From: an uncultured Acidimicrobiales bacterium
Lineage (GTDB): Bacteria > Actinomycetota > Acidimicrobiia > Acidimicrobiales > SZUA-35
NCBI GenBank assembly: GCA_937925335.1
Contig: CALEWY010000091.1
Coordinates: forward strand, 1-48,722
Length of the DNA stretch: 48,722 bases
Direction: 5' to 3'
This document shows, piece after piece, positions 15,816 to 24,703 of the stretch (the first letter of the stretch is position 1; each line of letters opens with the position of its first letter). A program made the translations under genes and the position numbers. The notes beneath the pieces were generated by a model. It was not told where the DNA came from. It searched no databases and was given only the letters and a program-made list of their open reading frames with translations.

Positions 15816-18218
15816 GTGGCGGACGAAGTGATCGTTCGGTTGGCGCATGTCGCTGGCCTGACTGCGGGCAAGACCATGCCGTTGAGCGCGGGCACATACG
15901 AGTTCGGACCGAACGAGTCTGATGACGAAGGACTCGGGATTGGCGAACCGTCATCGGTGAGTTTTGGCCTCGAGGTTCGACCCGACGGCGAATGTGTTCT
16001 CTCACCCGGTCGGCTCCTGGTGTCGGTCGAAGGCCAAAAGGTCTCTTCACCGATCTCCGTGACGAGCGGCCAAACAATCCAGGCAGGAGCCGACCACTTC
16101 GTCGTGCTTCCCCCAGCAGCCGCCACCGGATCGAACCGGCGTGTGCTTGCACCGACCACGCCGATCGCGATCGCTGCGGTCAACCCCGTTCCCCCTCCCC
16201 GTGGCGGATTCCTGCTCGCGCTTGCACTCCTCCTCATCGTGCTCGGCGTGGTCCTGGGGATCACCGTCGACGATCTCTGGTACCTCCTCGCTGGTGTCGG
16301 CATCGTGCTCGGCATCTTCACCTGGCTCCGCCGAGGACGCCTTGGGCGCGCCGCACAGCACAAGCGTGAAGTCGATCTTCGCAACGCCAAATCGGAACTC
16401 GCGAGTGCGTTGATGGACCGCCGCTTCGCCGTCGCCCAGGAACGTCGTTCCCAGATCGTTGGGCCAGCCGAACTCCTCAGCACCGATGCACTCTCCGCTC
16501 CGACCCTTCTTGCGGTCGGAGCCGGCGACACCGAATGGTCACCAAAGGTCGGCCGAAGCGAGAGCCTCGGATGGGATCCGCACCCCACGATCGAGGACTA
16601 CTCCAGCGTCTCGTCCGTCCCATTTCAGCTCGACACCGGACGTGGCCCGATCGCGATCGCCGGTTCACGGTCCGACACTCGGGCAGTCGCTCGCTACCTC
16701 ACCGTTGCCGCAATGCATCAGTTCGGGCCGGACGCGGTGTCGATCTCTACCGACGACACGTCGGCTTGGGAGTGGGCCGACGGCCACGTCTCCCGGAGCG
16801 CATCTGAGTTCACGATCGTCGACCGCGCAGACGTTGGTTCGATTGCGACCGGTTCGATGCCTGCAAGAGGCGCCATCTTGATCGATACCGACGAGCAGCT
16901 TCCGGACGGAGTCGACCGTGTGCTGCGCGTCTCGACCACGTCGGTCGCGCACGCCGTCGACGACCAAGCCCGGCTTCTCGCCGCAGACCTCGTGCCCTAC
17001 GGGCTCACCGTGGCGGCCGCTCAAAGCGCAGCGGCATCCGTCATCGCCCAACACGCGTCGAACCCGGCGATGCGTGCAGCTGCCGAGGAACGGTTGAAGA
17101 ACATCGACCGTCCGGCACCAACGCCGCCGTTGCCCTCGACGGTGCCGTTGCCGACCTCACCACCCATGCCGAAGACCCCAACGGGCGGCCTCGGCCGACA
17201 GAGTCTGGCGAACACCGACGCCATGGGCATCAGCCCCGCTGCCGCCGAACCCAATAGCGGTGCCACTGGTGGTGCTGCCGTTGGTGGAGCCCTCGCCGGT
17301 GGTGCCGTCGTTGGTGGAGCTGCCGCGGCTGCCGCATTGAGCAGCACGACGGGCGAGGCAACCGAATCGCGCTCATCGATCGAAACCACGATCGATGCCG
17401 AGGGTGGTGTCGACATCGCTGATGAACACGGCAGCGGCCTCGATCCCAGAGAAATCGATCCCAAAGAACTCGATCCCAGCGCGCTCGATGACAGTTCACT
17501 CGATGACACCTCGCTCGATAGCGGTGCACTCGTTCGCACCGAATCATCGACGGCCAGCAGCGAGCCCGACATGTCCGCTCCCTCTCACGTGAGCGCCGGC
17601 GATGCCACGGTCCTGTTCACGGTCGATTCCGCAGAGGTCGGGCGAGAGCTCGTCGCCAGTGTTGCGATCGACATGGCTCACCGGAAATCACCGAGTGCCG
17701 CGTCGGTCTGCGTGATCGACTCCAAGGAACGCGGGCTCATCCGACTCCGACAGCTCCCGCACTGCGTCGGCTACGCGGCGATCGACGATCGCCCCGGCCT
17801 CGACCGCGTGCTGACCACGATCGAAAACCACAACCGGGCGGCCGCACGGGCTGGCGGATCGCCCACCACGATGACCGTCGTCATCAGTGATCTCGGACCG
17901 CTCCTCGACTTCTTGCGACGGGCCGAACGCGACGTTGACATCAATCGCCTGATCAACGCCGCGGCGACGAGCTCAAGCCATGCACTCGTGGTCGCCGCAG
18001 CAACGTCGGCCTCGGCCCCCGTCGATCCTGCATTCGATGCCTGTGTGACCTCTCGAGTTCGGCACGAGAGTTCAGGCCAAGCTCGTATCAGCGACGGACA
18101 GGGTGAACGAGACCTGCCCACCGCTGACTTTTCCGCCAGTGATCTCACTGGCGCCGTGGCGGCGATCAAGCGCGAGGCCCTCCGGGCTTCGTCTTCAAGG
18201 ATCGGAGAAACGACATGA
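15816..18218 (+). CDS. FtsK/EccC-like membrane protein lacking ATPase motifs
   Basis: An 800-residue membrane protein. Residues 1-105 resemble an FHA-like or EssC N-terminal beta domain. Two membrane helices lie at about 131-150 and 153-171. A first FtsK-like module follows: GPIAIAGSRSDTRAVARYL occupies the place of the P-loop but has SRSDTRA instead of GxGKS/T. A Pro/Ala/Gly-rich linker with six pentapeptide repeats covers about 435-575. A second FtsK-like module has RLRQLPHCVGYAAIDD, comparable to the LPHVVG region of EccC/SpoIIIE, and VVISDLGPLL where Walker B should read DEF. Nucleotide hydrolysis is therefore unlikely. GTG at 15816, with AGAAGG upstream, is preferred over TTG at 15771. 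Its last bases overlap the OmpA-like gene. It may be a scaffold or a pseudo-ATPase partner of a type VII-like or envelope complex. Confidence 0.75.
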   Translation: MADEVIVRLAHVAGLTAGKTMPLSAGTYEFGPNESDDEGLGIGEPSSVSFGLEVRPDGECVLSPGRLLVSVEGQKVSSPISVTSGQTIQAGADHFVVLPPAAATGSNRRVLAPTTPIAIAAVNPVPPPRGGFLLALALLLIVLGVVLGITVDDLWYLLAGVGIVLGIFTWLRRGRLGRAAQHKREVDLRNAKSELASALMDRRFAVAQERRSQIVGPAELLSTDALSAPTLLAVGAGDTEWSPKVGRSESLGWDPHPTIEDYSSVSSVPFQLDTGRGPIAIAGSRSDTRAVARYLTVAAMHQFGPDAVSISTDDTSAWEWADGHVSRSASEFTIVDRADVGSIATGSMPARGAILIDTDEQLPDGVDRVLRVSTTSVAHAVDDQARLLAADLVPYGLTVAAAQSAAASVIAQHASNPAMRAAAEERLKNIDRPAPTPPLPSTVPLPTSPPMPKTPTGGLGRQSLANTDAMGISPAAAEPNSGATGGAAVGGALAGGAVVGGAAAAAALSSTTGEATESRSSIETTIDAEGGVDIADEHGSGLDPREIDPKELDPSALDDSSLDDTSLDSGALVRTESSTASSEPDMSAPSHVSAGDATVLFTVDSAEVGRELVASVAIDMAHRKSPSAASVCVIDSKERGLIRLRQLPHCVGYAAIDDRPGLDRVLTTIENHNRAAARAGGSPTTMTVVISDLGPLLDFLRRAERDVDINRLINAAATSSSHALVVAAATSASAPVDPAFDACVTSRVRHESSGQARISDGQGERDLPTADFSASDLTGAVAAIKREALRASSSRIGETT
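17442..17531 (+). repeat. Six in-frame 15-bp repeats encoding pentapeptides
   Basis: Ninety bases encode six consecutive pentapeptides of the form D-[PD]-x-x-[IL]: DPREI, DPKEL, DPSAL, DDSSL, DDTSL, DSGAL. They lie in the acidic linker of the FtsK/EccC-like protein and probably form an extended, negatively charged spacer. Confidence 0.9.
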
Positions 18219-19216
18219 GCGAACAGGGTCCAGCCTTTTCTGGCCGAACCGTTCCGAACCCTCCAGCAACCCTTCCCAGGGCGCCCCAGCGGCGTCGTGG
18301 TGGTGTTGGAGCCGTGATGGGATCGGTTGCGCTCGTCGGCGCAATCGGCATCGCCGGATGGGCGATCTTTGGCCAAGGCGGCGGGAGCGATACCGCGATT
18401 GCAACGGCTGAAGAACCAACCGAAACCACCTTGACCGGTGACGTCGAAGCAAACGCTACAACAACCGCAGCGCCAACAACCGAGCAAGCAACAACTGCTG
18501 CGGAAGAGGGTGCGAGCGAGGAAAGCGATCCGTCGACAACGGTTGCCGGATCGAACGCTTCAGCCGGCGACACCTCCGATGATGAGTCCTCGACCGCCGA
18601 ATCATCCGAGAACGAATCAGCCGACACGACCGCTCCTCCGACCACGGCGGATCCCGACGACACCGGCGAACTCGTGGCCGGCCCAACGACCGAGGTCGAC
18701 TTCGATCGCGTGGCAGTGCTCTCTGGCGGCGTGTTGTATCTGCGAGGGCAGGTGCCAAGCCAAGAGGTGAGCGACGCCATCCAGGAGAAGGCGGAAGCCG
18801 TTCTTGGCGCCGACCGAGTCGTCAACGAGTACGAGGTCGTCGAAGGAGCATCACAGCCAGACGCCGGTCTGCTCTACGTCGAAGACGTCGTGCTGTTCCC
18901 TTACGGCGGGACGGGACTCAACCACGCATTCGAGCCGCTCCTCGATCTGGGGGTTGTGCTCATGCAGCAGAACCCGCAGGTTGTCATCACGGTTGTTGCT
19001 CACACTGACACCGCCGGTGACGAGGCCTACAACCTCGAGCTTTCGCAGCGTCGGGCCCAGCAGGTCGTCGACTACTGGGTCGCCGCCGGTGTTGACCCCA
19101 GTCAGATCGAAGCCGTCGGCAAGGGCGAAAGCGAGCCAATCGCCGATGAGAACGTGCCCGGTGGCGCGCAGCTCAACCGCCGAGCCGAGTTCATCATCAC
19201 CGGGCTTCTCGACTGA
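18215..19216 (+). CDS. BON-OmpA domain membrane protein, ArfA-like
   Basis: Cell-envelope protein (333 aa). A short basic cytoplasmic tail is followed by one membrane helix (about residues 32-53), a Thr/Glu/Ser-rich spacer (about 55-155), a BON-like segment with VLYLRGQVPSQEVSDAI (about 172-188) and a C-terminal OmpA domain (about 215-333). The OmpA domain has VVAHTDTAG and LNRRAEF, which carry the Asp and Arg that bind peptidoglycan diaminopimelate. The order helix, BON, OmpA is that of mycobacterial ArfA (Rv0899). ATG at 18215 overlaps the preceding stop (ATGA), so it is translated together with the FtsK/EccC-like protein and probably ties that protein to the cell wall. Confidence 0.88.
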   Translation: MSEQGPAFSGRTVPNPPATLPRAPQRRRGGVGAVMGSVALVGAIGIAGWAIFGQGGGSDTAIATAEEPTETTLTGDVEANATTTAAPTTEQATTAAEEGASEESDPSTTVAGSNASAGDTSDDESSTAESSENESADTTAPPTTADPDDTGELVAGPTTEVDFDRVAVLSGGVLYLRGQVPSQEVSDAIQEKAEAVLGADRVVNEYEVVEGASQPDAGLLYVEDVVLFPYGGTGLNHAFEPLLDLGVVLMQQNPQVVITVVAHTDTAGDEAYNLELSQRRAQQVVDYWVAAGVDPSQIEAVGKGESEPIADENVPGGAQLNRRAEFIITGLLD

Positions 19217-19302
19217 CGAACCTTCATCCGCCTCAGCGCGGATCGGTCATCGCTGCATCCGAGTAGAGGCAGGTCCTGTGAGGGGGCTGCCCGGTGAGCT
19301 CC

Positions 19303-20709
19303 CTAGCCGTTGGCTTCGGGCCGCAGGGTTGGGAAGAGCACAACGTCACGGATTGTCTGTGCGTTGGCGAGCAGCATGACCAAGCGGTCCATGCCGATAC
19401 CCAAACCACCGGTCGGCGGAAGGCCGTACTCCATCGCTCGGAGATAGTCCTCGTCGACGACCATGGCTTCGTCATCGCCATCGGCTTTTTGCTTGGCCTG
19501 CTCTTCGAAGCGGGCACGCTGCTCGACCGGGTCGATCAGCTCGCTGAAGGCGTTGCACAACTCTCGACCGGCCACGATGCCTTCGAAGCGTTCCGTGAAC
19601 CCAACGAGTTCGCGGTGATCACGCGACAGCGGTGAGACTTCCTTGGGATAGTCGGTGACGAAAACCGGATCCCACATCGCACCTTCGACGGTCTTCTCGT
19701 AGATCTCGAGGATGATCTTGCCGGGTCCGTAGGAGTCCTTCAGCGGGATGTTGAACTCGCTCGCGGTGGCTCGCAGGGACTCGATGTCGTCGTCGAGGCG
19801 AAGGGTGAGACCCGTCTGTTCTTCGATCAGTTCGAGCATCGAAGCTCGACGCCACGGTGCTGACAGATCAAGCGGCTTGTCGCCGTACATGAGCTGGGTC
19901 GTGCCGTGCAGTTCCATCGCCAGGTGGGCGACGAGCTGCTCGGTGAGCTCCATCATGTCGTTGTAGTCGGCGTAGGCCTGATAGAGCTCGAGCATCGTGA
20001 ACTCGGGATTGTGACGAGTTGAGATGCCTTCGTTGCGGAAGACGCGAGCGATCTCGAAGACCCGCTCGAACCCACCGGCCGTGAGCCTCTTCAGGTAAAG
20101 CTCGGGAGCGATTCGGAGGTAGAGCTCGAGATCGAGTGCGTTGTGGTGGGTGGTGAACGGCTTGGCCAACGCACCACCGGGGATGGGATGGAAGACGGGC
20201 GTCTCCACCTCCATGAACTTGCGATCCTCGAGCCAGCGGCGGGTGAGCGACATGGTCTTTGAACGCAGCTCGAACGTTGCGCGCGATTCCTCGGTGACCC
20301 ACAGGTCGACGTAGCGCTGGCGATAGCGCATGTCCTGATCGGAGATGCCGTGGAACTTGTCGGGGAACGGACGCTTGGCCTCGGCCAGCATCGTCCACTC
20401 TTCCACCTTGACCGAGAGCTCACCTTTGCGGGTCTTCATGACCTCGCCGGTGACGCCGATCCAATCGCCAAGGTTGAGCGAGCAGAACGCTTCGAACTCA
20501 GGCGTGACCTTGCCGGGGGCGAACAGCTGGATGCGACCACCCGAATCCTGCAGTGTTCCGAAGGCCAGCTTGCCTTGCACTCGCCGCAGCATGAGTCGGC
20601 CGGCGATGGTGACGGGAACACCCGTTTCCGCGCCGTCGTCCAGCGAGTCGTACTCGGCGCGGATGGCGTCGGTCGTGCTCGTTGGTTCGAAGCTGTATGG
20701 AATCGACAT
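19303..20709 (-). CDS. lysS: Lysyl-tRNA synthetase, class II
   Basis: Charges tRNA-Lys with lysine in the cytoplasm (468 aa). The N-terminal OB-fold anticodon domain (to about residue 110) includes [11 protein letters not shown] and GRIQLF. The class II core follows, with RYVDLW, motif 2 [10 protein letters not shown] followed by NPEFTMLE, and motif 3 [12 protein letters not shown] near the C-terminus. ATG at 20709, giving MSIPYSFEP, lies 8 bp after the nadC stop. Longer in-frame starts upstream would run into nadC and add an arginine-rich stretch foreign to the family. It is cotranscribed with nadC and convergent with the OmpA-like gene. Confidence 0.97.
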   Translation of the reverse strand: MSIPYSFEPTSTTDAIRAEYDSLDDGAETGVPVTIAGRLMLRRVQGKLAFGTLQDSGGRIQLFAPGKVTPEFEAFCSLNLGDWIGVTGEVMKTRKGELSVKVEEWTMLAEAKRPFPDKFHGISDQDMRYRQRYVDLWVTEESRATFELRSKTMSLTRRWLEDRKFMEVETPVFHPIPGGALAKPFTTHHNALDLELYLRIAPELYLKRLTAGGFERVFEIARVFRNEGISTRHNPEFTMLELYQAYADYNDMMELTEQLVAHLAMELHGTTQLMYGDKPLDLSAPWRRASMLELIEEQTGLTLRLDDDIESLRATASEFNIPLKDSYGPGKIILEIYEKTVEGAMWDPVFVTDYPKEVSPLSRDHRELVGFTERFEGIVAGRELCNAFSELIDPVEQRARFEEQAKQKADGDDEAMVVDEDYLRAMEYGLPPTGGLGIGMDRLVMLLANAQTIRDVVLFPTLRPEANG

Positions 20710-20717
20710 GGATTGGC

Positions 20718-21596
20718 TCAGGTCTGGTCGGGAACGACATCGAGGCCGATGTCGAGCACGGTTGCGGAATTGGTGATCGATCCGGACGACACGAGGTCGA
20801 CGCCGGTTGCGGCAAAGGGTTCGAACGTGTCGAGAGTGATACCACCGGACGCTTCGAGAAGAGAGCGCTTTTGGCCCGTCTCGGCTGCCCACGCATCGGC
20901 ATCGGCCACGAGCTGGATCAGCTCCGGCGGCGTGAAGTTGTCGAGGAGGATGATGTCGGCGCCAGCATTGAGTGCCTCCATCATCTGCTCGGCCCGGTCA
21001 GCTTCGACGTGAATCGTGCGGCCAGGCCACAGGCTCCGTGCCCTCTCGACCGCCTCGGTGATGCTGAGGTCGACGAGATGGTTGTCCTTCAGCATCAGCC
21101 AGTCGCTGAGGTTGCCTCGGTGATTCGCCGCTCCCCCAGCGCGCACCGCTGCCTTCTGCAACGAGCGATAGCCGGGCGTGGTCTTTCGGGTGTCCCACAC
21201 CGTGACGCGCCCTGCGGCGATGTCGACCCAACGGGCGGCGTTTGACGCCACGCCTGAAAGGTGGCTCAAGAAGTTGAGGGCGGTTCGCTCAGCCGTCAGC
21301 ATCCGGGCGAATGGTCCGGTTGCAACACCGAGGAGATCGCCGGGTTCGACTCGGTCGCCATCGGTCTTGACCCATTCGATCTGCAAACGCGGGTCGACCG
21401 CAGCGAAGGTCATCTCTGCGCACTTCGTGCCAGCCAGCACGCCCGATTGGCGAGCGTTGAACTGCGCCGTTGCGTTGAGTGTCGGGTCGAGCAGCGACGA
21501 GGTGAGGTCACCAAATGGCGTGAGGTCTTCGGCGAGCGCCCGCTCGACGAGGAACCGAATGTCGGCCAGGGGTGGGTCGAGGTCGTGTCGTTTCAT
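20718..21596 (-). CDS. nadC: Nicotinate-nucleotide pyrophosphorylase (quinolinate phosphoribosyltransferase)
   Basis: Converts quinolinate and PRPP to nicotinate mononucleotide in de novo NAD synthesis (292 aa). Family motifs are [40 protein letters not shown] and IHVEAD, then LEASGGI, all in the expected order. ATG at 21596 follows a clear GGAGG ribosome-binding site. nadA and nadB, its usual partners, are not in the window. It is followed at once by lysS. Confidence 0.97.
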   Translation of the reverse strand: MKRHDLDPPLADIRFLVERALAEDLTPFGDLTSSLLDPTLNATAQFNARQSGVLAGTKCAEMTFAAVDPRLQIEWVKTDGDRVEPGDLLGVATGPFARMLTAERTALNFLSHLSGVASNAARWVDIAAGRVTVWDTRKTTPGYRSLQKAAVRAGGAANHRGNLSDWLMLKDNHLVDLSITEAVERARSLWPGRTIHVEADRAEQMMEALNAGADIILLDNFTPPELIQLVADADAWAAETGQKRSLLEASGGITLDTFEPFAATGVDLVSSGSITNSATVLDIGLDVVPDQT

Positions 21597-21677
21597 CGGG
21601 CCTCCGAGTCGATCGGTGAGAGCTGGTGGTGCGCCGCCGACCGAACCGGGACGAACCCGACCCGGCTGACGCTGGGT

Positions 21678-22199
21678 CTATTCGGTCGGGTCGACGCCGA
21701 GCAGGCGTTCGGCCGCTCCGACGATGTTGCGGCCGGCGGGGCCCATCTGGCGCTCGAGGATGCGCTCGATCACCGTGATGGCTTCGAACGTGATCGGCAC
21801 CATGCCACTCCAGCGCAGGTAGCCGGCGAGCAAACCGGCCAAACGTTCGCCGACTTCTTCGCTGTGGAGAATGATCTTGGTTTTCTCGTCGGCGAGGAGA
21901 TTCGAGAGCTCGGGGTAGATCTGGGCAAGCGCGGCCTCGGTCTCAACCGAAGGGGCGAACGGCCAGTGGCGCCACGGCACACCGAGCTCGTCATAGCTCT
22001 TGAGATTGTGCTCACTTGGGATCAGCGAGACGACAGCGGCGAAACCGTTCTCACGAATCCAAATGATCTCTTCTTGTCGACGGACACGGCGATGGTTCGC
22101 CCCGTAGCCGCCTGGACGTTCACAAATCGCCAAACGATCGGTGATCACCCATTGGAAGTGTCGGGGCTTGATGCCCTGCGCCCACTTGCCTTTTGCCAT
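21678..22199 (-). CDS. Dual-specificity-phosphatase-like protein with Cys-to-Ser active site
   Basis: A 173-residue protein with the fold pattern of small dual-specificity phosphatases: FQWVITDRLAICERPG at the start, IRENGFAAVVSLIP, then WRHWPFAPS, and the P-loop position KIILHSEEVGERLAGLLAGY. The signature HCx5R is present as H112-S113-EEVGE-R119, so the nucleophilic Cys is Ser. The phosphate loop is acidic rather than glycine-rich, and the usual general-acid Asp is not seen in FAPS. It is probably a non-catalytic pseudophosphatase used for binding. It lies between tilS and nadC, a position where hpt follows tilS in mycobacteria. A TAGGGC box 8 nt upstream could be its promoter. Confidence 0.72.
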   Translation of the reverse strand: MAKGKWAQGIKPRHFQWVITDRLAICERPGGYGANHRRVRRQEEIIWIRENGFAAVVSLIPSEHNLKSYDELGVPWRHWPFAPSVETEAALAQIYPELSNLLADEKTKIILHSEEVGERLAGLLAGYLRWSGMVPITFEAITVIERILERQMGPAGRNIVGAAERLLGVDPTE

Positions 22200-22253
22200 G
22201 AATTCGAGCCCTAACGTCGTTGCGCGTGCCGTGTCGGCGCTCCATCGTAGCGA

Positions 22254-23156
22254 TCAAGGCCCATTGGCCGCCCCTTCGATCCGCAAACGTCCCTTGGTTC
22301 TCGCCAATCGACGTCCTCCACTGAGCTCGGTCGCCTCTACTTCGTGGTGAACAACGGCCATCACACGCTCGAGCTCCGCTGTTGATGGGGGATGCCCGGC
22401 AGCTGTTCTCAGCCATTCCCGCACCGCGATCGCTGCCAATTCGGGCGATACAGCTCGCAGGGCGGCCGTATCAGCCGCATCGAGCGCCGCGGCTTGTGCC
22501 GCCAGCTCGTCGAGCGCTGAACGGGTGTGATCGGCCGTCCGGGCGAAAAGGGGCACAACATCGCGCTTCGCGATGTTGTGCAGCAGGGGAAGCACCTCGT
22601 GGCGCACGCGGTTTCGAATGAATCGAGGGTCGTCGTTGGTCGGGTCTGTCACGGGCACGAACCCGAGTTCGGCACACAAGGCGTGCGTTTCGGAGCGCCG
22701 AAGCCCAAGGATGGGTTTGGTCGATCCAGGGCGCATTCCGCCGATGCCGGTGGGGCCTGTCCCGCGGATCAGGTTGATCAGCAACGTTTCGGCCTGATCG
22801 TCGGCCGTGTGGCCGGTCAACACCGGGCGGCCCTGCGCAACGCCAGCCAGCGCCTCGAGGCGCGCCGACCGAGCCCGACCCTCGAGATCAGAACCGTCAG
22901 CGACACTCACCGAAACCGCCTCAAAGGCCGCTTCAAACCGCTCAGCGGCAGCCCGAACGACGTCGGCTTCGGCAGCCGATCCGACGCGAAGACCGTGGTC
23001 GACGTGCACCGCGGTGACGCGCAGCTCGCTCCGTGCTGCAAGTGCCAAGAGAGCGAGCGAGTCAGCCCCGCCCGAAACCGCACACACCACGGGTGTGGCG
23101 GGTGGATCGAATGTGCACCGTTCGAGGAGATCGGGCAGCAACTCGCTCGCCGTCAC
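22254..23156 (-). CDS. tilS: tRNA(Ile)-lysidine synthase
   Basis: Modifies C34 of tRNA-Ile(CAU) to lysidine so that it reads AUA (300 aa). The PP-loop is CAVSGGADSLALL (about residues 26-38), followed by VHVDHGLR, TGHTADDQAET and FIRNRVRHEVLP, all canonical. The protein is short, as in many actinobacteria: only a small domain follows the catalytic core. GTG at 23156 is chosen because it lies 20 bp past the stop of the DUF2342 gene; a second GTG at 23213 would overlap that gene. The DUF2342-tilS pair is also found in mycobacteria (Rv3626c-Rv3625c). Confidence 0.95.
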   Translation of the reverse strand: MTASELLPDLLERCTFDPPATPVVCAVSGGADSLALLALAARSELRVTAVHVDHGLRVGSAAEADVVRAAAERFEAAFEAVSVSVADGSDLEGRARSARLEALAGVAQGRPVLTGHTADDQAETLLINLIRGTGPTGIGGMRPGSTKPILGLRRSETHALCAELGFVPVTDPTNDDPRFIRNRVRHEVLPLLHNIAKRDVVPLFARTADHTRSALDELAAQAAALDAADTAALRAVSPELAAIAVREWLRTAAGHPPSTAELERVMAVVHHEVEATELSGGRRLARTKGRLRIEGAANGP

Positions 23157-23176
23157 GCGTGTCGAACCGGTCGATG

Positions 23177-24277
23177 TCAGGCTGCGACGCCGGCGCGAAC
23201 TCGATCGACCCACAGCTCAGGACTGCGAATCTCATCGATGGTCGGCAGGTTTTCAGCCCGCTCCCACACCTGGTCGAACAGCTCTTTGCCGCCGGCGGCT
23301 TCGACCGCGTGGATGAAGGTCTCACCCTCTTCGTACTGCGCAAGCTTCGCTTCGAAACCGAGGAGGCGCTGCATGAACTTGGCCGGGCCAGACGCATTCG
23401 TGCGGCGCTGGCTCATCACACGAGCGAACCGAGGCTGGCTCGGGATCAGGCCGCTTCCGGCGCGATCCATGATGATGTCGCCGTGGCCCTCGAGCAGGCT
23501 CATCAATCCGGTCATCTTGTCGAGAGTCTTGCGTTGCTCCGGGCTCGCGAGCAGCGTTGACAGTCCACCGTCTTTGAGGGTGGGTCCGGTGCCATTGGCT
23601 CGTTCGGTGCGGATGTCTTTGATCTTGTCGAGCAGGGCTGCGGTGTCGGGATCGACAGCGTCGAGGAGCTCTTCAACCAGCGACAGGAAGTAGGGGCGGA
23701 GCCACGGAACACCGGTGAACTGCGCCCGATGAGTGCACTCGTGGAGCGCAATCCACAGTCGGAATTCACGAGGCGGGAAGCCGTACTTCTTTTCGAGGTT
23801 CAGCACGTTTGGGCCCACGTAGTAAACCCAGTCTTGGTCTTCGGGGCGATCGTCTTCCACGATCAGAAGGTCGTACTGGCCGATGACTCGGCCGGACATC
23901 CAACCGAGCAGGGCGCCGACTTCGGCCGCCGCAATCTTCGGCCCAACAGCATCGGACACCGGCTGGAAGAGTTTGCCGACGAAACCAGGCTCGTCTTCTT
24001 CTTCGTCGAGGCGTCCGAGCAGGGGCCGCATGAGGCGATCAAAGCTGGCCAGGTTGGCATCAACCCAACCCAGACGGTCGGTGACCTTGGCTCGGGCGGG
24101 ACCAGCCAGGGAGGGCAGCCCGGTTTCGGCCGCGACAAGCTCTTCGGCTTGAGACGTGAGCTCAAGCAGGTCGGGCTCTAGTGATGCTGCGAGGTAGGAG
24201 CCGGCGAAATCATCGTCGGCTGAAACCTTGTCGGCGATGCGACGGGCGAGCGCCCAATCGACCGTCATCGAGGACAT
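23177..24277 (-). CDS. DUF2342 zinc-dependent metalloprotease-like protein
   Basis: A 366-residue protein of the actinobacterial DUF2342 / F420-biosynthesis-associated family. It shows the zinc motif HECTHRAQF and, downstream, LLEGHGDIIMD, the likely third ligand region. PPREFRLWIALHECTH precedes the metal site. ATG at 24277 (with GGAAG upstream) or ATG at 24268 are the plausible starts; longer frames add non-conserved basic sequence. Proteolytic activity is predicted from the motif and has not been shown here. It precedes tilS, as in Mycobacterium. Confidence 0.92.
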   Translation of the reverse strand: MSSMTVDWALARRIADKVSADDDFAGSYLAASLEPDLLELTSQAEELVAAETGLPSLAGPARAKVTDRLGWVDANLASFDRLMRPLLGRLDEEEDEPGFVGKLFQPVSDAVGPKIAAAEVGALLGWMSGRVIGQYDLLIVEDDRPEDQDWVYYVGPNVLNLEKKYGFPPREFRLWIALHECTHRAQFTGVPWLRPYFLSLVEELLDAVDPDTAALLDKIKDIRTERANGTGPTLKDGGLSTLLASPEQRKTLDKMTGLMSLLEGHGDIIMDRAGSGLIPSQPRFARVMSQRRTNASGPAKFMQRLLGFEAKLAQYEEGETFIHAVEAAGGKELFDQVWERAENLPTIDEIRSPELWVDRVRAGVAA

Positions 24278-24282
24278 GGTTG

Positions 24283-24411
24283 CTACGGCTTCCGCGGATA
24301 CTTGGGGTTCTGAACCTTCACGAAGTAGCCGATGATGAGCGAGATGACGAGAGCGATCGCTCCAATCGAGAGGAAGAACCCGATCCACCAATGCCAAATA
24401 ACTGCGATCAT
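24283..24411 (-). CDS. Small single-helix membrane protein (42 aa)
   Basis: ATG at 24411 gives a 42-residue protein with one strong membrane helix (WWIGFFLSIGAIALVISLI) and a basic tail ending NPKYPRKP. TACACT lies 8 nt upstream and fits a leaderless promoter. A longer in-frame opening to 24516 overlaps rsrA and adds non-hydrophobic sequence with several cysteines, so it was not used. It sits 19 bp after rsrA and 5 bp before the DUF2342 start. No family is recognised; a role with the neighbouring regulator or protease is possible but not supported by sequence. Confidence 0.65.
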   Translation of the reverse strand: MIAVIWHWWIGFFLSIGAIALVISLIIGYFVKVQNPKYPRKP

Positions 24412-24419
24412 GAGTCGAG

Positions 24420-24425
24420 AGTGTA
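24420..24425 (-). promoter_or_regulatory. Probable -10 box of the 42-aa membrane protein gene
   Basis: TACACT on the minus strand, 8 nt before the ATG at 24411, just before the end of the rsrA coding sequence. Confidence 0.45.
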
Positions 24426-24430
24426 CGGGA

Positions 24431-24703
24431 TCAACCCGGAATCTCGGGAGCCGGGCCAGGATCGGCCGAATCGAGGGCGGCAAACACTCGATCGCGCAGC
24501 CCTTCGGGCATTTCACTTCGGCACTTGTCGTTCACGAGGCGCTTGAGATCCTCATGGAACTCAAAGGCCGTGAGACACGGCGCGCAGTCATCGAGGTGAC
24601 TCTGGATGAGCGAACGACGCTCTTCATCGAGTTGGCCGTCGAGGAATGTGTAGAGATCCTCGACCGCTTCACGGCAATTCGGTTCTGAACAGTCGTCGCT
24701 CAC
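24431..24703 (-). CDS. rsrA: Zinc anti-sigma factor, RsrA type
   Basis: Redox-sensitive anti-sigma factor (90 aa) that holds SigR inactive under reducing conditions and releases it on disulfide stress. The ZAS motif is SHLDDCAPC with His36, Cys40 and Cys43; Cys10 and Cys61 occupy the positions of the other reactive cysteines of Streptomyces RsrA. The early CREAVEDLYTFLDGQLDEE block matches the mycothiol-system anti-sigma family. ATG at 24703 overlaps the sigR stop by 4 bp (ATGA), the classic coupled arrangement. Confidence 0.95.
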   Translation of the reverse strand: MSDDCSEPNCREAVEDLYTFLDGQLDEERRSLIQSHLDDCAPCLTAFEFHEDLKRLVNDKCRSEMPEGLRDRVFAALDSADPGPAPEIPG

